DNA of 14,224 nt. It comes from AG-12 sp027319585. GTDB lineage: Bacteria > Chloroflexota > Dormibacteria > Aeolococcales > Bog-877. The notes beneath the pieces are model-generated. The model saw only the letters and a program-made list of their open reading frames with translations. It was not told the origin of the DNA and did not search any database. The number at the start of each line of letters is the position of its first letter. Position 1 is the first letter of the stretch. This document shows, one piece after another, positions 7,069-14,126 of this stretch. Made by a program: the position numbers and the translations under genes. Location: contig DAHVMY010000041.1 in NCBI GenBank assembly GCA_027319585.1, positions 1-14,224 of the forward strand. The letters are read 5' to 3'.

Positions 7069-7647
7069 ATGAGCCTCCCCAGCGACGACGAGGAGGCTTT
7101 GATCGCCAGAGCCAAGGAGGACCCGGAGTCTTTCGGCGCGCTTTATGACCATTACTTCCCGCAGATCTACCGCTACGTGGCCGCCCGGGTCGGCAGTCGC
7201 GAGCTCGCCGAGGACATCACCAGCGAGGTCTTCTTCAAGGCTCTGCGGGCGATCGGTCGGTACCGCCACACCGGCCATCCCTTCTCCTCCTGGCTCTACC
7301 AGATCGCGGTCAACGCGATCACAGATCACTATCGTGCCCGGCGCCGGTCGGAGGAGAGCCTGGATGAGGGGCCGGAGCTCGTCGACGACGCCACCCCGGT
7401 CGACGAGGATGTCGCCCAGCGGATGGGCGCCCAGGACATCTGGACCCTCATCGAGGCGCTGCCCGAGCATCAGCGGGTGGCGATGACCCTCAAATACGGT
7501 GAGGACTTAAAGTTGGCGGAGATAGGGGAGGTCATGGGCAAGTCGGAGGGGGCGGTGAAACTGCTCATCTTCAGAGGGACCGCCACCCTGCGCCAGCAGC
7601 TGTCCTCGCGGCGCCCAGGGACTGAGGAGGGCCGGATCCGTGGGTAG
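7069..7647 (+). CDS. ECF-type RNA polymerase sigma factor
   Basis: This 192-residue protein has the two-domain ECF sigma architecture. Region 2 (about 21-92) runs from FGALYDHYFPQIYRYVAARV through AEDITSEVFFKALRAI to HPFSSWLYQIAVNAITDHYR, covering core-polymerase and -10 contacts. An acidic linker (about 95-118) precedes region 4 (about 126-178: LIEALPEHQRVAMTLKYGE, then LAEIGEVMGKSEGAVKLLIFRG), a helix-turn-helix for -35 recognition. ATG 7069 is chosen because it begins just before region 2; earlier in-frame GTG and TTG codons exist (7027, 6988), and none has a clear ribosome binding site. The gene diverges from the pur operon and overlaps the next gene by 8 nt, so that gene's product is probably its functional partner. 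Confidence 0.9.
   Translation: MSLPSDDEEALIARAKEDPESFGALYDHYFPQIYRYVAARVGSRELAEDITSEVFFKALRAIGRYRHTGHPFSSWLYQIAVNAITDHYRARRRSEESLDEGPELVDDATPVDEDVAQRMGAQDIWTLIEALPEHQRVAMTLKYGEDLKLAEIGEVMGKSEGAVKLLIFRGTATLRQQLSSRRPGTEEGRIRG
7625..7630 (+). promoter_or_regulatory. Ribosome binding site for the membrane Ig/propeller gene
   Basis: AGGAGG, inside the end of the sigma gene, lies nine bases before GTG 7640. It is the strongest Shine-Dalgarno sequence I noticed in the window and supports that GTG as the start. Confidence 0.7.
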
Positions 7648-9943
7648 GGGGCCGATCTGGCGCAGGAGGGGTGACAAGGGAGGCGGCCCCGATCCCGAGC
7701 TGGATCAGATCTTCGGAGCTCGTTCCGGACGCCCCGACCCCCAGCTGCTGCGGACCGCCCACGAGATCCAGCGCCAGGTGCGACTGTCTCCACCGCCACC
7801 GCCGGATCCCGGGTACCGCGCCCACCTGCGAGCCAGCCTCATGGCCGAGGCTCATCAGCACCAGCGGGCGCGTCCCCGGACTCAGGGCCGGTTCGGATTC
7901 CTGTTCGGCGCGGGCATGGGACTCGCGGGGCTTGCCATGGTGGCCCTGGTGCTGCTGTCCGTGCTCAGCCCCGGCCGCGCCCAGGCGGTGCAGGTGAGAG
8001 CGTCGGTGCAGGGCAATCCCCGAGTCCCGGTCACCCAGGCGATCCAGCTCAGCTTCAATCAGCCGATGGAGGAGGGCCTGGTCGCCAAGGGGCTTTCGAT
8101 CACCCCGGCCGTCGCCTACTCGGCCAAGTGGCCGGACGCCGCCACCCTGGTGATCGCTCCCCGCCACGAGCTGGCTCCCAACGTCTCCTACGTGGTCACG
8201 ATTGCCCGCCAGGACGCCCGGGCCGAGGACGGCGCCATGCCGCTTTCCAACGTGGTCATCCCCTTCGGGACCGAGCCCCTCAACGCCACCGCCCAGGGCT
8301 ACCCGCCCTCCCTGGTCGCGGTCACCGACGTTGCGATGGCCCAGAGTGCTACCGGCCTCGCCTACGCCCCGAATGGAGAGCTGCTCCTGACCGCGTCAGG
8401 GCCGGTGCAGGCACCGGGCTCGTCGCAGCCGGTGATGGCTCCAACCGGCGGGGCAGCCGTGTACAGCCTCAGCGCCGCCCCCGACGTCGTGGTGGGTGGG
8501 GTGACTTCACCGGTCCCCTCTCCCGACAGCCAGCAGCTGGCGTACTGGAGCGTGTCGCCGAGCGGGACCGCAACCCTGGAGATAACGGCGCTCGCCGGTG
8601 GCGGCAGCCCGGTCGCGATCGCCACCTCCTCGTCACCACATCCGCAGGCGGTCTGGATCAACGACAGCACCCTGATGTATGCGGATCAGGGGGAGCTCCA
8701 GGAGGTGAATCTCGACGGTCAGACCAGCCCGGTCTACAGCTGGGTGAAGCTCGGGCCCGACCAGAGTTTCTACCTTGATCCCCAAGCCCACGCGCTGTTC
8801 GCCCGGCCGGGCGGGACGCCCACGGTCTACAACCTGGCGGCGGGATCCGCGACCACCATCCCCGGGCTGGTGGGCAGCCCACAGTGGTCGCCGAGCGGCG
8901 CCCAGATGGCCTACATCGGCGCCGAGGGAGGTGTGGACTCGATCTATCTGGCCGGCACCTACGGCAGCGCGCCCCGCCAGCTGCTGGTGGCGCCCCAGGG
9001 GGTCAGCCTCTCCAACCTGCGCTACAGCCCCGACGGGGCCTACCTCGCCTACCTGGCGACCCAGGATGGCGGGGGCAGCCAGGCCGGGGCCGTGGACATC
9101 GCGACCGGGACCAGCGCCCTGCTCAGCACCAGGACGGGTTTGAGCGACCTGGCCTGGTCTCCATTCGGAGGGGCGGTCTCGGCGCTTCAGCAGGAGGGAG
9201 GCGACCAACAGGAGGTCGTCACCCTGCAGCTCTCCACCCCGCCGCTCGCGAGCTCGGGCACGACCAAGGCCGGGCAGGCGCTTGACCTCGCGAGCACCCT
9301 CGCCCAGCTGCAGATCACCAACAGCCCCTCCGCCGCGGCCCAGATCACCGAGCTGCTGGCGCCCGGGACCACGATCCCGCAGTCGACCCTGCTCCCCGGC
9401 TCCTTCGACCGCTACTACGCCGTCTCCAGCACCCCCGCGAGCGCGGGGAGCAGCACCTATCAGGTGGCGATCGAGCTGGTGAGCGATGCGACCTCCAGCA
9501 ACCCCGCCAGCGCGCTGGACGAACAGGTGACCGTGCAGCTGGGGAGCGCCACCCCGCAGATCTCGGCGATCTCCCTCGGCGCCCTGACCGCCCTCCCGAT
9601 CGGGCCGCTGGTGATCTCGGCGTCGGCCCAGGCCAACCAAGGCCAGGGGACCACCTTCACGCTCCAGTTCAACTCGGACCTGGACCCGCTGACCGTGAGC
9701 TCGCAGTCCATCTCCCTTCAGGATGCGGGGCAGCCGGTTCCCGGACTCCAGATCTCCTACCTCGCGCAGACCAGGACCGTGGTGGTGGCGACCGGCCCTC
9801 TGCCTGCCGGACCGCTCACCCTGACCGTCTCCTCTCCCCTGGCGGACGTCGATCACAATCAGATGGCGGTTCCCTACACCCTGAGCCTGCCCGGGCCGCC
9901 CACCACCGCTGCCAGTGGGGGATCCCAGGCCAGCAGCGGCTGA
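7640..9943 (+). CDS. Membrane-anchored protein with Ig-like and WD40/TolB-like propeller domains, putative sigma regulator
   Basis: The 767-residue product has about 85 N-terminal residues predicted to be cytoplasmic, rich in Arg and Pro, with PDPGYRAHLRASLMAEA resembling the juxtamembrane region of sigma-linked membrane proteins. One transmembrane segment follows at about 86-110 (FLFGAGMGLAGLAMVALVLL). The rest should be outside the membrane: a bacterial Ig-like (Big_5/SbsA-like) domain at about 118-213, propeller repeats at about 230-530 (SPQWSPSGAQMAYI, LRYSPDGAYLAYLA, LAWSPFGGAVSAL), an uncharacterised segment at about 545-635, and a second Ig-like domain at about 655-750 ending in a Gly/Ser/Ala tail. 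The protein contains no cysteine, so it cannot be a zinc-binding (HxxxCxxC) anti-sigma factor. Start GTG 7640 has a strong ribosome binding site and overlaps the sigma gene by 8 nt. An anti-sigma role is inferred only from this linkage. Confidence 0.8.
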   Translation: MGRGPIWRRRGDKGGGPDPELDQIFGARSGRPDPQLLRTAHEIQRQVRLSPPPPPDPGYRAHLRASLMAEAHQHQRARPRTQGRFGFLFGAGMGLAGLAMVALVLLSVLSPGRAQAVQVRASVQGNPRVPVTQAIQLSFNQPMEEGLVAKGLSITPAVAYSAKWPDAATLVIAPRHELAPNVSYVVTIARQDARAEDGAMPLSNVVIPFGTEPLNATAQGYPPSLVAVTDVAMAQSATGLAYAPNGELLLTASGPVQAPGSSQPVMAPTGGAAVYSLSAAPDVVVGGVTSPVPSPDSQQLAYWSVSPSGTATLEITALAGGGSPVAIATSSSPHPQAVWINDSTLMYADQGELQEVNLDGQTSPVYSWVKLGPDQSFYLDPQAHALFARPGGTPTVYNLAAGSATTIPGLVGSPQWSPSGAQMAYIGAEGGVDSIYLAGTYGSAPRQLLVAPQGVSLSNLRYSPDGAYLAYLATQDGGGSQAGAVDIATGTSALLSTRTGLSDLAWSPFGGAVSALQQEGGDQQEVVTLQLSTPPLASSGTTKAGQALDLASTLAQLQITNSPSAAAQITELLAPGTTIPQSTLLPGSFDRYYAVSSTPASAGSSTYQVAIELVSDATSSNPASALDEQVTVQLGSATPQISAISLGALTALPIGPLVISASAQANQGQGTTFTLQFNSDLDPLTVSSQSISLQDAGQPVPGLQISYLAQTRTVVVATGPLPAGPLTLTVSSPLADVDHNQMAVPYTLSLPGPPTTAASGGSQASSG

Positions 9944-10027
9944 CCGCCTTCCGCCGGACATAGGCGCCCTGCCCGACTGAGCACGCCGCCTTGGTGACGA
10001 GGACGGCCGCGATGGGCGGGACGACGC

Positions 10028-10045
10028 CGGGCAGGGTCCTGCCCG
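10028..10045. terminator. GC-rich hairpin in the 9944-10198 gap
   Basis: CGGGCAG (10028-10034) and CTGCCCG (10039-10045) pair perfectly around a 4-nt loop, about 85 nt after the propeller gene. It may end that transcript, but no T-run follows. The remaining ~240 nt of the gap show no gene, tRNA or obvious promoter. Confidence 0.3.
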
Positions 10046-10198
10046 CCGGCCGGGGTGATCTCGCAGGCGCCGGGAGTGCGTCCTGATGGCTGCCGGTCAG
10101 CGGACCTCGATGTTGAACGTGTTCATGCACCCGATCGACCGCCTGGCGACTCCACCCTGCCGACCCTGGGCTCCCGGCCGCGGGGTAGCGGGCGGAGG

Positions 10199-11608
10199 AT
10201 GCGAAGGCTGACCTTGCCCGTCAGTGCCGAGCCGGCGATGGAATCGCGGTCAAGGCAGAGCCCAGGTGTTGCCCCTGAGCGGGACTTCGACCAAATCCTG
10301 GCGGAATACATCCGCCGACTCACGGACATCGACTATCGCTCGGCCGGAACCGCTCGCACGTATTCCCTCTGGGTCATCGACTACCACCGCTGGCTGAGTC
10401 AGTTCCACCCCGGCACCGGGCTGGGCCGGGCCACCGCCGAGATGCTGGGCGAGTACCTGGGGGCAAAGCGTGACCAGCGCTGCAAGCCGGCGACGCTCGC
10501 GACCGGCTTGCACTCCCTGCGAAGCTTCTACCGCTTTCTTCAGGCCGTCGGCGGCAGTGACACCAATCCGGCGGCGGTGATCAGGACACCCAAGGTCTTC
10601 GCCCCCACCGTGGATCCGTACAGCGAGGACGAGATCCGGATCGCGCTCAGCTACGCCCGACAGTTTGAAGGCTCCGCAGATCGTCGGCGGTGGGTCGGAT
10701 TGGTCACCATCACCCTGCTGGCGGGGACTGGGATTCGCAACGGCGAGCTGGTCGGTCTCAGAACGGCAAACGTGGACACCGGGCGGCAGCTCCTCTCGGT
10801 TCTGGGCAAGGGCTCCAAGCCGCGGACAGTGCCGTTCGGACCGGCGACCGCCCAGGTGCTCTCCACATACCTGAGCGACCTTCGTCCGCGCCTGACCGCG
10901 TCCCCGTACGTCCTGGTCAATCCGCTGGCGCCGCCCACCAGCCCGCACCGGGGCCGGATGCAATCGGCCGCCCTCATCGCTCTGGTCCGCACCATGATGA
11001 GCGAGGCGGGCGTGCCTGGCCGCCACCACCCCCACCGCTTCCGCCACACCTTCGCGACCAACGCGCTCCGCGAGGCGCGCGACATCGAGGTGGTGCGTGA
11101 GCTGCTGGGACATGCGGACATCACCACCACCGGTCGCTACCTCCATGCGACCATGGCTGACAAGCACTCCACCGTGGACCGCCTGGACTTCGCCGGCACC
11201 GCTGCGCCCGCGATCTCAACCATCGCCCGCCCAATGGACGTCGACGGGAAGTACATCGGCGAGGGAGCGGCACCATCACCAAAGCAGATGCAGGAGTCGG
11301 CCGCTTCGGAGGTGTTGGTAAGGCAGGTCGAGGCCGCTGCCGATGCCGCCGTGGCGAGGACGCGCACGCTGCCGGCCACCACGTTGGCCGGCCTCAGTGC
11401 CAACCGGCTCGCCGAAGCCGTGGTCGCGCAGAACCCGGACCTTCCCGTGCGAATGGACGCGCTCGTGGTCGCCGCTGCTTTGACACTCTCGCGGTCGAGC
11501 GGCCTTGCGGTCTCGGCGCAGGCGCTGGCTACCTCACACCAGGAGGAGGCCGTTGGCGCACTCACCCTGATCGCGGCCGCCCTCGCCAACATCGGCCGCG
11601 ACGCGTAG
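10199..11608 (+). CDS. Tyrosine recombinase/integrase (XerC/D-like) with C-terminal extension
   Basis: The protein cuts and rejoins DNA through a 3'-phosphotyrosine. Numbered from ATG 10199 (469 residues), a SAM-like core-binding domain (about 28-120, including TARTYSLWVIDYHRWL and LHSLRSFYRFL) precedes the catalytic domain. All the catalytic residues are present: Arg180 (TGIRNGEL), Lys204 (GKGSKPRTVPF), His279 and Arg282 (HRFRHTFATNAL), His305 (LLGHADITTT) and Tyr314 (GRYLHAT). It should therefore be active. About 135 further residues (332-469), Ala-rich and probably helical, follow the usual end and match nothing I recognise. The start is uncertain: GGAGG directly abuts this ATG, the frame is open back to GTG 10055, and ATG 10238 is also possible. 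No tRNA or direct repeats marking an integrated element were found. Confidence 0.88.
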   Translation: MRRLTLPVSAEPAMESRSRQSPGVAPERDFDQILAEYIRRLTDIDYRSAGTARTYSLWVIDYHRWLSQFHPGTGLGRATAEMLGEYLGAKRDQRCKPATLATGLHSLRSFYRFLQAVGGSDTNPAAVIRTPKVFAPTVDPYSEDEIRIALSYARQFEGSADRRRWVGLVTITLLAGTGIRNGELVGLRTANVDTGRQLLSVLGKGSKPRTVPFGPATAQVLSTYLSDLRPRLTASPYVLVNPLAPPTSPHRGRMQSAALIALVRTMMSEAGVPGRHHPHRFRHTFATNALREARDIEVVRELLGHADITTTGRYLHATMADKHSTVDRLDFAGTAAPAISTIARPMDVDGKYIGEGAAPSPKQMQESAASEVLVRQVEAAADAAVARTRTLPATTLAGLSANRLAEAVVAQNPDLPVRMDALVVAAALTLSRSSGLAVSAQALATSHQEEAVGALTLIAAALANIGRDA

Positions 11609-11638
11609 CTCTCTCCAACTCAGAGCGAGTGTGAAGAC

Positions 11639-11988
11639 TCAATTCCGAGACCTGCAGGTCTGGAGATCGTCCGGACACCCAGACGTCCTCCACTTGCGCT
11701 CGGTGGTATGGCAGCTGATCTGTCCGGGAACAGGTGACTGGAGACCGCCCGCCAAGCCTGGTCGGCGGCGTGCATTGCCACGGCCTTGGTGACGTGGTGG
11801 CGGAGGTGGCGCGAGCGGTCCACGTGAGAGTAGGGCGCCTGCTCTAGGCCGGTGCGGGAAGGACCCAGCCTCTGTCGCACCTGAGCTCCGCCTTTGACCT
11901 CCCGCTCGGCCCCGGCGCCGAGGAAGGGCCGAGTCAGACATCGGCGAGCCGGAGACTCAATACCAGTGGCACAACCATGCGCGCCCAC
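11639..11988 (-). pseudogene. Degenerate transposase-like remnant (identity uncertain)
   Basis: One minus-strand frame (ending at 11620) contains LGPSRTGLEQAPYSHVD and RHLRHHVTKAVAMHAADQAW followed by SHLFPD. This resembles the N-terminal part of a transposase-like family I recall from actinobacteria. A second frame (ending at 11639) carries VPGQISCHTTERKW, like a later conserved segment (IPGRxRSHTxERKW) of the same proteins. The two overlap in different frames, as expected after an internal deletion and frameshift. No intact protein can be read. The family is from memory and I cannot name the IS group, so a chance frame is possible. Confidence 0.3.
11648..11661. repeat. Perfect 14-bp palindrome downstream of the recombinase
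   Basis: AGACCTGCAGGTCT is its own reverse complement, 39 nt after the recombinase stop. About one such palindrome is expected by chance in a window this size, so its position near the recombinase is the only reason to note it. Confidence 0.3.
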
Positions 11989-12329
11989 TCCCCCTTAGCT
12001 TCGCCGCCACCGGCGGTGCAACCGCCCTGGATGACCGAGGCTGGTTGCCCAAGTTGTCGAGGCACACCCAGTTACTCCCCTCGTGGCCGCGTCTCGCCAG
12101 AGTTTGAACAAAACTAGTGGCCATCTGCTCAGGCTGCCGCAGTCGCTGCGATCCCGCTCGACTCCTCCCGCAGCACCGGCTGTGCGCCACACCCCTGGAA
12201 GTCAAGCGCAACTTGTCGAACTTAACACCTAAGCCGTCCAGCCATCGCGACTTGCCCCAGCCCAACCGTGCGATAGCCGGTGGAGTCTCGATCCCTTGGG
12301 TAACCGGTAGTCCGCCCAGAACTGCTCTC
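11989..12329. other. Intergenic stretch with no recognisable gene
   Basis: Between the transposase-like remnant and the toxin-antitoxin promoter I see no frame with a recognisable protein, no tRNA and no strong repeat. A minus-strand frame of 140 codons (11957-12379) has a composition unlike a real protein and runs over the vapB start. Confidence 0.5.
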
Positions 12330-12358
12330 GCTTTACTCTGGTGGTACAGTTGTAAAGC
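12330..12358 (+). promoter_or_regulatory. Extended -10 promoter and operator-like inverted repeat of vapBC
   Basis: TGGTACAGT (12342-12350) fits an extended -10 element (TGn-TAnnnT), and no -35 box is found. It is enclosed by a perfect inverted repeat, GCTTTAC (12330-12336) and GTAAAGC (12352-12358), with a 15-nt spacer. The second arm ends one base before the vapB ATG. A start site about 7 nt past the -10 would make the mRNA leaderless or nearly so, which agrees with the lack of a Shine-Dalgarno sequence. Antitoxins of this type usually repress their own operon, so the repeat is a good operator candidate. Confidence 0.55.
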
Positions 12359-12359
12359 T

Positions 12360-12581
12360 ATGAGCAAGGTGTCCCGCAAGCATCAGATCACAATCCCGGT
12401 CCGCGTGCTTCGCGCGGCGGGCATCGCTTCCGGTGACGACGTGATCATCCGCGCCAGCGCCCCGGGCCACATCGAAGTCGAGCGCGCTGATGAGCTCGTC
12501 AGCCGCTACGCGGGCAGTCTCCCGCCTGGCACCTATCCCCCCGGCTACCTGGATCAGTTGCGCAGCGAATGGGTGCGGTAG
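12360..12581 (+). CDS. vapB: AbrB/VapB-type antitoxin
   Basis: This 73-residue protein has an AbrB/MazE-like swapped-hairpin DNA-binding domain at about 1-45: SKVSRKHQITIPVRVLRAAGI fits the family SxKGQxTIPxxxRxxLGI pattern, followed by GDDVIIRASAPGHIEVER. The C-terminal part (about 46-73, GTYPPGYLDQLRSEW) is the region expected to wrap around and inhibit the toxin. The ATG at 12360 gives the family-typical N-terminus, although the frame is open upstream. The gene overlaps the toxin start by 13 nt, so the two are co-translated. It probably represses its own promoter with the toxin through the inverted repeat just upstream. Confidence 0.88.
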   Translation: MSKVSRKHQITIPVRVLRAAGIASGDDVIIRASAPGHIEVERADELVSRYAGSLPPGTYPPGYLDQLRSEWVR

Positions 12582-12967
12582 TCCTAGACGCCGACGTGCT
12601 CATCGGATTCCTGGATGCGTCGGACGCTCACCACAACCGCGCAGTGAGCGCGTTGCGCCCGCGGATCACCGCCGGCGACCGGCTCTTGATCAGCGCCAGC
12701 GTCTACGCTGAAGTTCTCGTCCGCCCACTGCTGGCTGGCACCGACGCCACAGTGGATGACTTCCTCGATTCGGTCCGAGCCGAGGTGGTCCCGGTCGATC
12801 GCTCGATTGCCCGCCAAGCCGCCCAGCTCAGGGGCCACCACACCGCCCTGCGCCTCCCAGATGCCTTCACCCTCGCCACGGCGCTGATCTCGGGGGTAGA
12901 GCTCCTGACACTGGACGAGACACTGCAACGGGTCGCGGAGCGAGCGGCTGACCCCCCGCGACGTTGA
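12569..12967 (+). CDS. vapC: VapC-type PIN-domain ribonuclease toxin
   Basis: VapC toxins are Mg2+-dependent RNases that cut tRNA or rRNA and halt translation. This protein is 132 residues, the usual size. It has all four acidic residues of the PIN active site: Asp7 in VVLDADVLIGFLD, Glu48 in SVYAEVLVRP, Asp98 in LRLPDAFTLATAL and Asp116 in ELLTLDETL. ATG 12569 lies within the antitoxin gene in another frame (13-nt overlap), typical of vapBC. The frame is undamaged, so the pair looks functional although it sits among broken mobile elements. The RNA target cannot be read from the sequence. Confidence 0.92.
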   Translation: MGAVVLDADVLIGFLDASDAHHNRAVSALRPRITAGDRLLISASVYAEVLVRPLLAGTDATVDDFLDSVRAEVVPVDRSIARQAAQLRGHHTALRLPDAFTLATALISGVELLTLDETLQRVAERAADPPRR

Positions 12968-13208
12968 CCCGGTGTACGCGCCCCGGAGCTGAAACAGAGC
13001 AACGCGGCCGCCGGACACAGATCCACGTAAAAGTCCGGTGGTGAGGGCAGGTTTTGGGTGTGGGAGGCGAGGGGCGAGGCAGCGGCGGTGCCGGACTTAG
13101 GGCAGGGGGGCCATGGAAGACGCCGGAAAGCCAGGTTGGTCGCCATCTGAGAGCAGGCTTCGCCAGGGGCCCTCGTCCAGGCCGCCCAAGCGGGGGAAGG
13201 GGGCCGCA
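12968..13208. other. Probable right flank of the ISAs1 remnant, no gene seen
   Basis: No recognisable protein is encoded between vapC and the transposase remnant. CCGGAC (13011-13016) and GTCCGG (13033-13038) form a 6-bp inverted repeat with a 16-nt spacer. GC-rich repeats of GGGCAGG appear at 13044-13050 and 13100-13106. I could not define an IS end or a target-site duplication. Confidence 0.35.
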
Positions 13209-13555
13209 GATGCCCAGCAGGGTCAGGGGGTAGCGCCAGTCGGAAGCGAAGAAACGCAACGCCTTGGGGATGTTCTGCCACCCGGCGAGGCGCAGACAGC
13301 TGATGCTGAAGTTGCGCAAGCCGGCCAGGCCTGCGCTCCTCTACCTGTGCGTATTTGCGAGCGATCTTCGTCGTAGACCACGTCCCGGACCCAGTGCAGC
13401 TTATTTCCGATGCCCCGTTGGCCACGTGCCAGCTCGCCGACCCGGGTGGGGTCTGCCGTCTCCGGCGAGCAGCTGGTTACCCCAAAGACGACCTCGTGCC
13501 GTCGCCTCTCGCTCTTCACCATGGTCACCGAACGTTCGATCCGGAAGGCCGGCCG
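13209..13555 (-). pseudogene. ISAs1-family transposase, C-terminal fragment, frameshifted
   Basis: Reading leftward, PAFRIERSV, then RRHEVVFGVTSCSPETADP, ELARGQRGIGNKLHWVRDV and YDEDRSQIRTGRGAQ match the C-terminal half of ISAs1-type DDE transposases (family: FRIERxV, EVVYGITSLxPxxA, RGHWGIENKLHWVRDVxFxEDxSxxRTG). A one-base deletion near 13326, where CAGGCCATGG would be expected, moves the rest to another frame: LRNFSISCLRLAGW, then NIPKALRFFASDW and PLTLLGI, the usual family end. The catalytic-region HWGIEN has become QRGIGN, so the catalytic Glu is Gly (codon 13408-13406). The N-terminal half, with the other DDE residues, is absent. It is a dead fragment. Confidence 0.85.
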
Positions 13556-13700
13556 GCTGCTGTTCGCGCACGAGCAACCTCCCCACCGCCAGGGCCCGGT
13601 CGGCCCCGCTAGACACGCCCCCGAAAGGTCCAGCCCAAACGCGGGCCCGATTGGCCGAAATGGTCGGCCTGGGCACATGGCGATGCTGGGAGCGCGAAGG

Positions 13701-14075
13701 GGTGGTCTTCATGTCCCGGCAGCCTCGCTCCACCCGCGGCAGCTGCTTGTAACCCACCGTGATGTCACCGGCGGTCCTGTCGGGATCGGAGCTGCGGATC
13801 AGGTACCTCCATCCAACTGGCCGGACCGGGCGCCGGCCGCCCGATCCGGCCGCAGCAACCCGCCCCTGGCCATTCAGAGCAGCCGGCCCGGCCGAGGGCT
13901 GGTCTTGAGCCTGCCCACCAGTTCCGAGCACCCTCGCAAGGGAGACCTGGTCGCTGCCCTCTAGCGCCTCCTGCAGCCGCCCCAGCATCGGCTCGCGGAC
14001 CGCGGCATCCCGCACCGCCTGCTCGGGGTTGCAGCACATCACAAAGCGGTCTTATCCGCCACTCACGTACACCAC
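13701..14075 (-). pseudogene. IS1634-type transposase fragment with frameshifts and stops
   Basis: Pieces of a DDE transposase are spread over two frames. VVYVSGG, an in-frame TAA (14054-14052), then DRFVMCCNPEQAVRD, REPMLGRLQEALEGSD; after a shift near 13925-13935, ELVGRLKTSPRPGRLL, a TGA (13876-13874), MARGGLLRPDRAA and QLDGG; after a one-base loss near 13809, RYLIRSSDPDRTAGD, GYKQLPRVERGCRDMKTT. The order and motifs (CHNPExAxRD, LDGxYLxRTSDP, GYKQLLEVERGWRDMK) are those of IS1634-like (IS4-related) transposases. The Glu of VERG is kept. Similarity ends at about 13701, before the usual C-terminal HRLEDRIRAHV segment. No IS ends were recognised. Confidence 0.8.
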
Positions 14076-14126
14076 TGACCTCTAACGTCTACGGCCCACC
14101 CGCTCGCGCCTCGCTTGATCTTTGGC

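Noticed and set aside
7340..7420. Frameshift suspected in the sigma factor linker
   Set aside because: The frame reads cleanly from region 2 to region 4; the acidic linker is normal for this family.
8633..9961. 442-codon minus-strand frame opposite the propeller gene
   Set aside because: It is Gly/Arg-rich with no motifs; the plus-strand gene has a strong ribosome binding site and clear domains.
9944..10198. Possible attachment site or tRNA next to the recombinase gene
   Set aside because: I found no tRNA cloverleaf, no tRNA 3' end and no direct repeat shared with the downstream flank.
11957..12379. 140-codon minus-strand frame upstream of vapB
   Set aside because: The composition is unlike a protein, nothing is recognisable, and it covers the vapB promoter and start.
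13113..13964. Plus-strand frames across the transposase relics
   Set aside because: They are antisense to recognisable ISAs1 and IS1634 fragments and have no motifs of their own.
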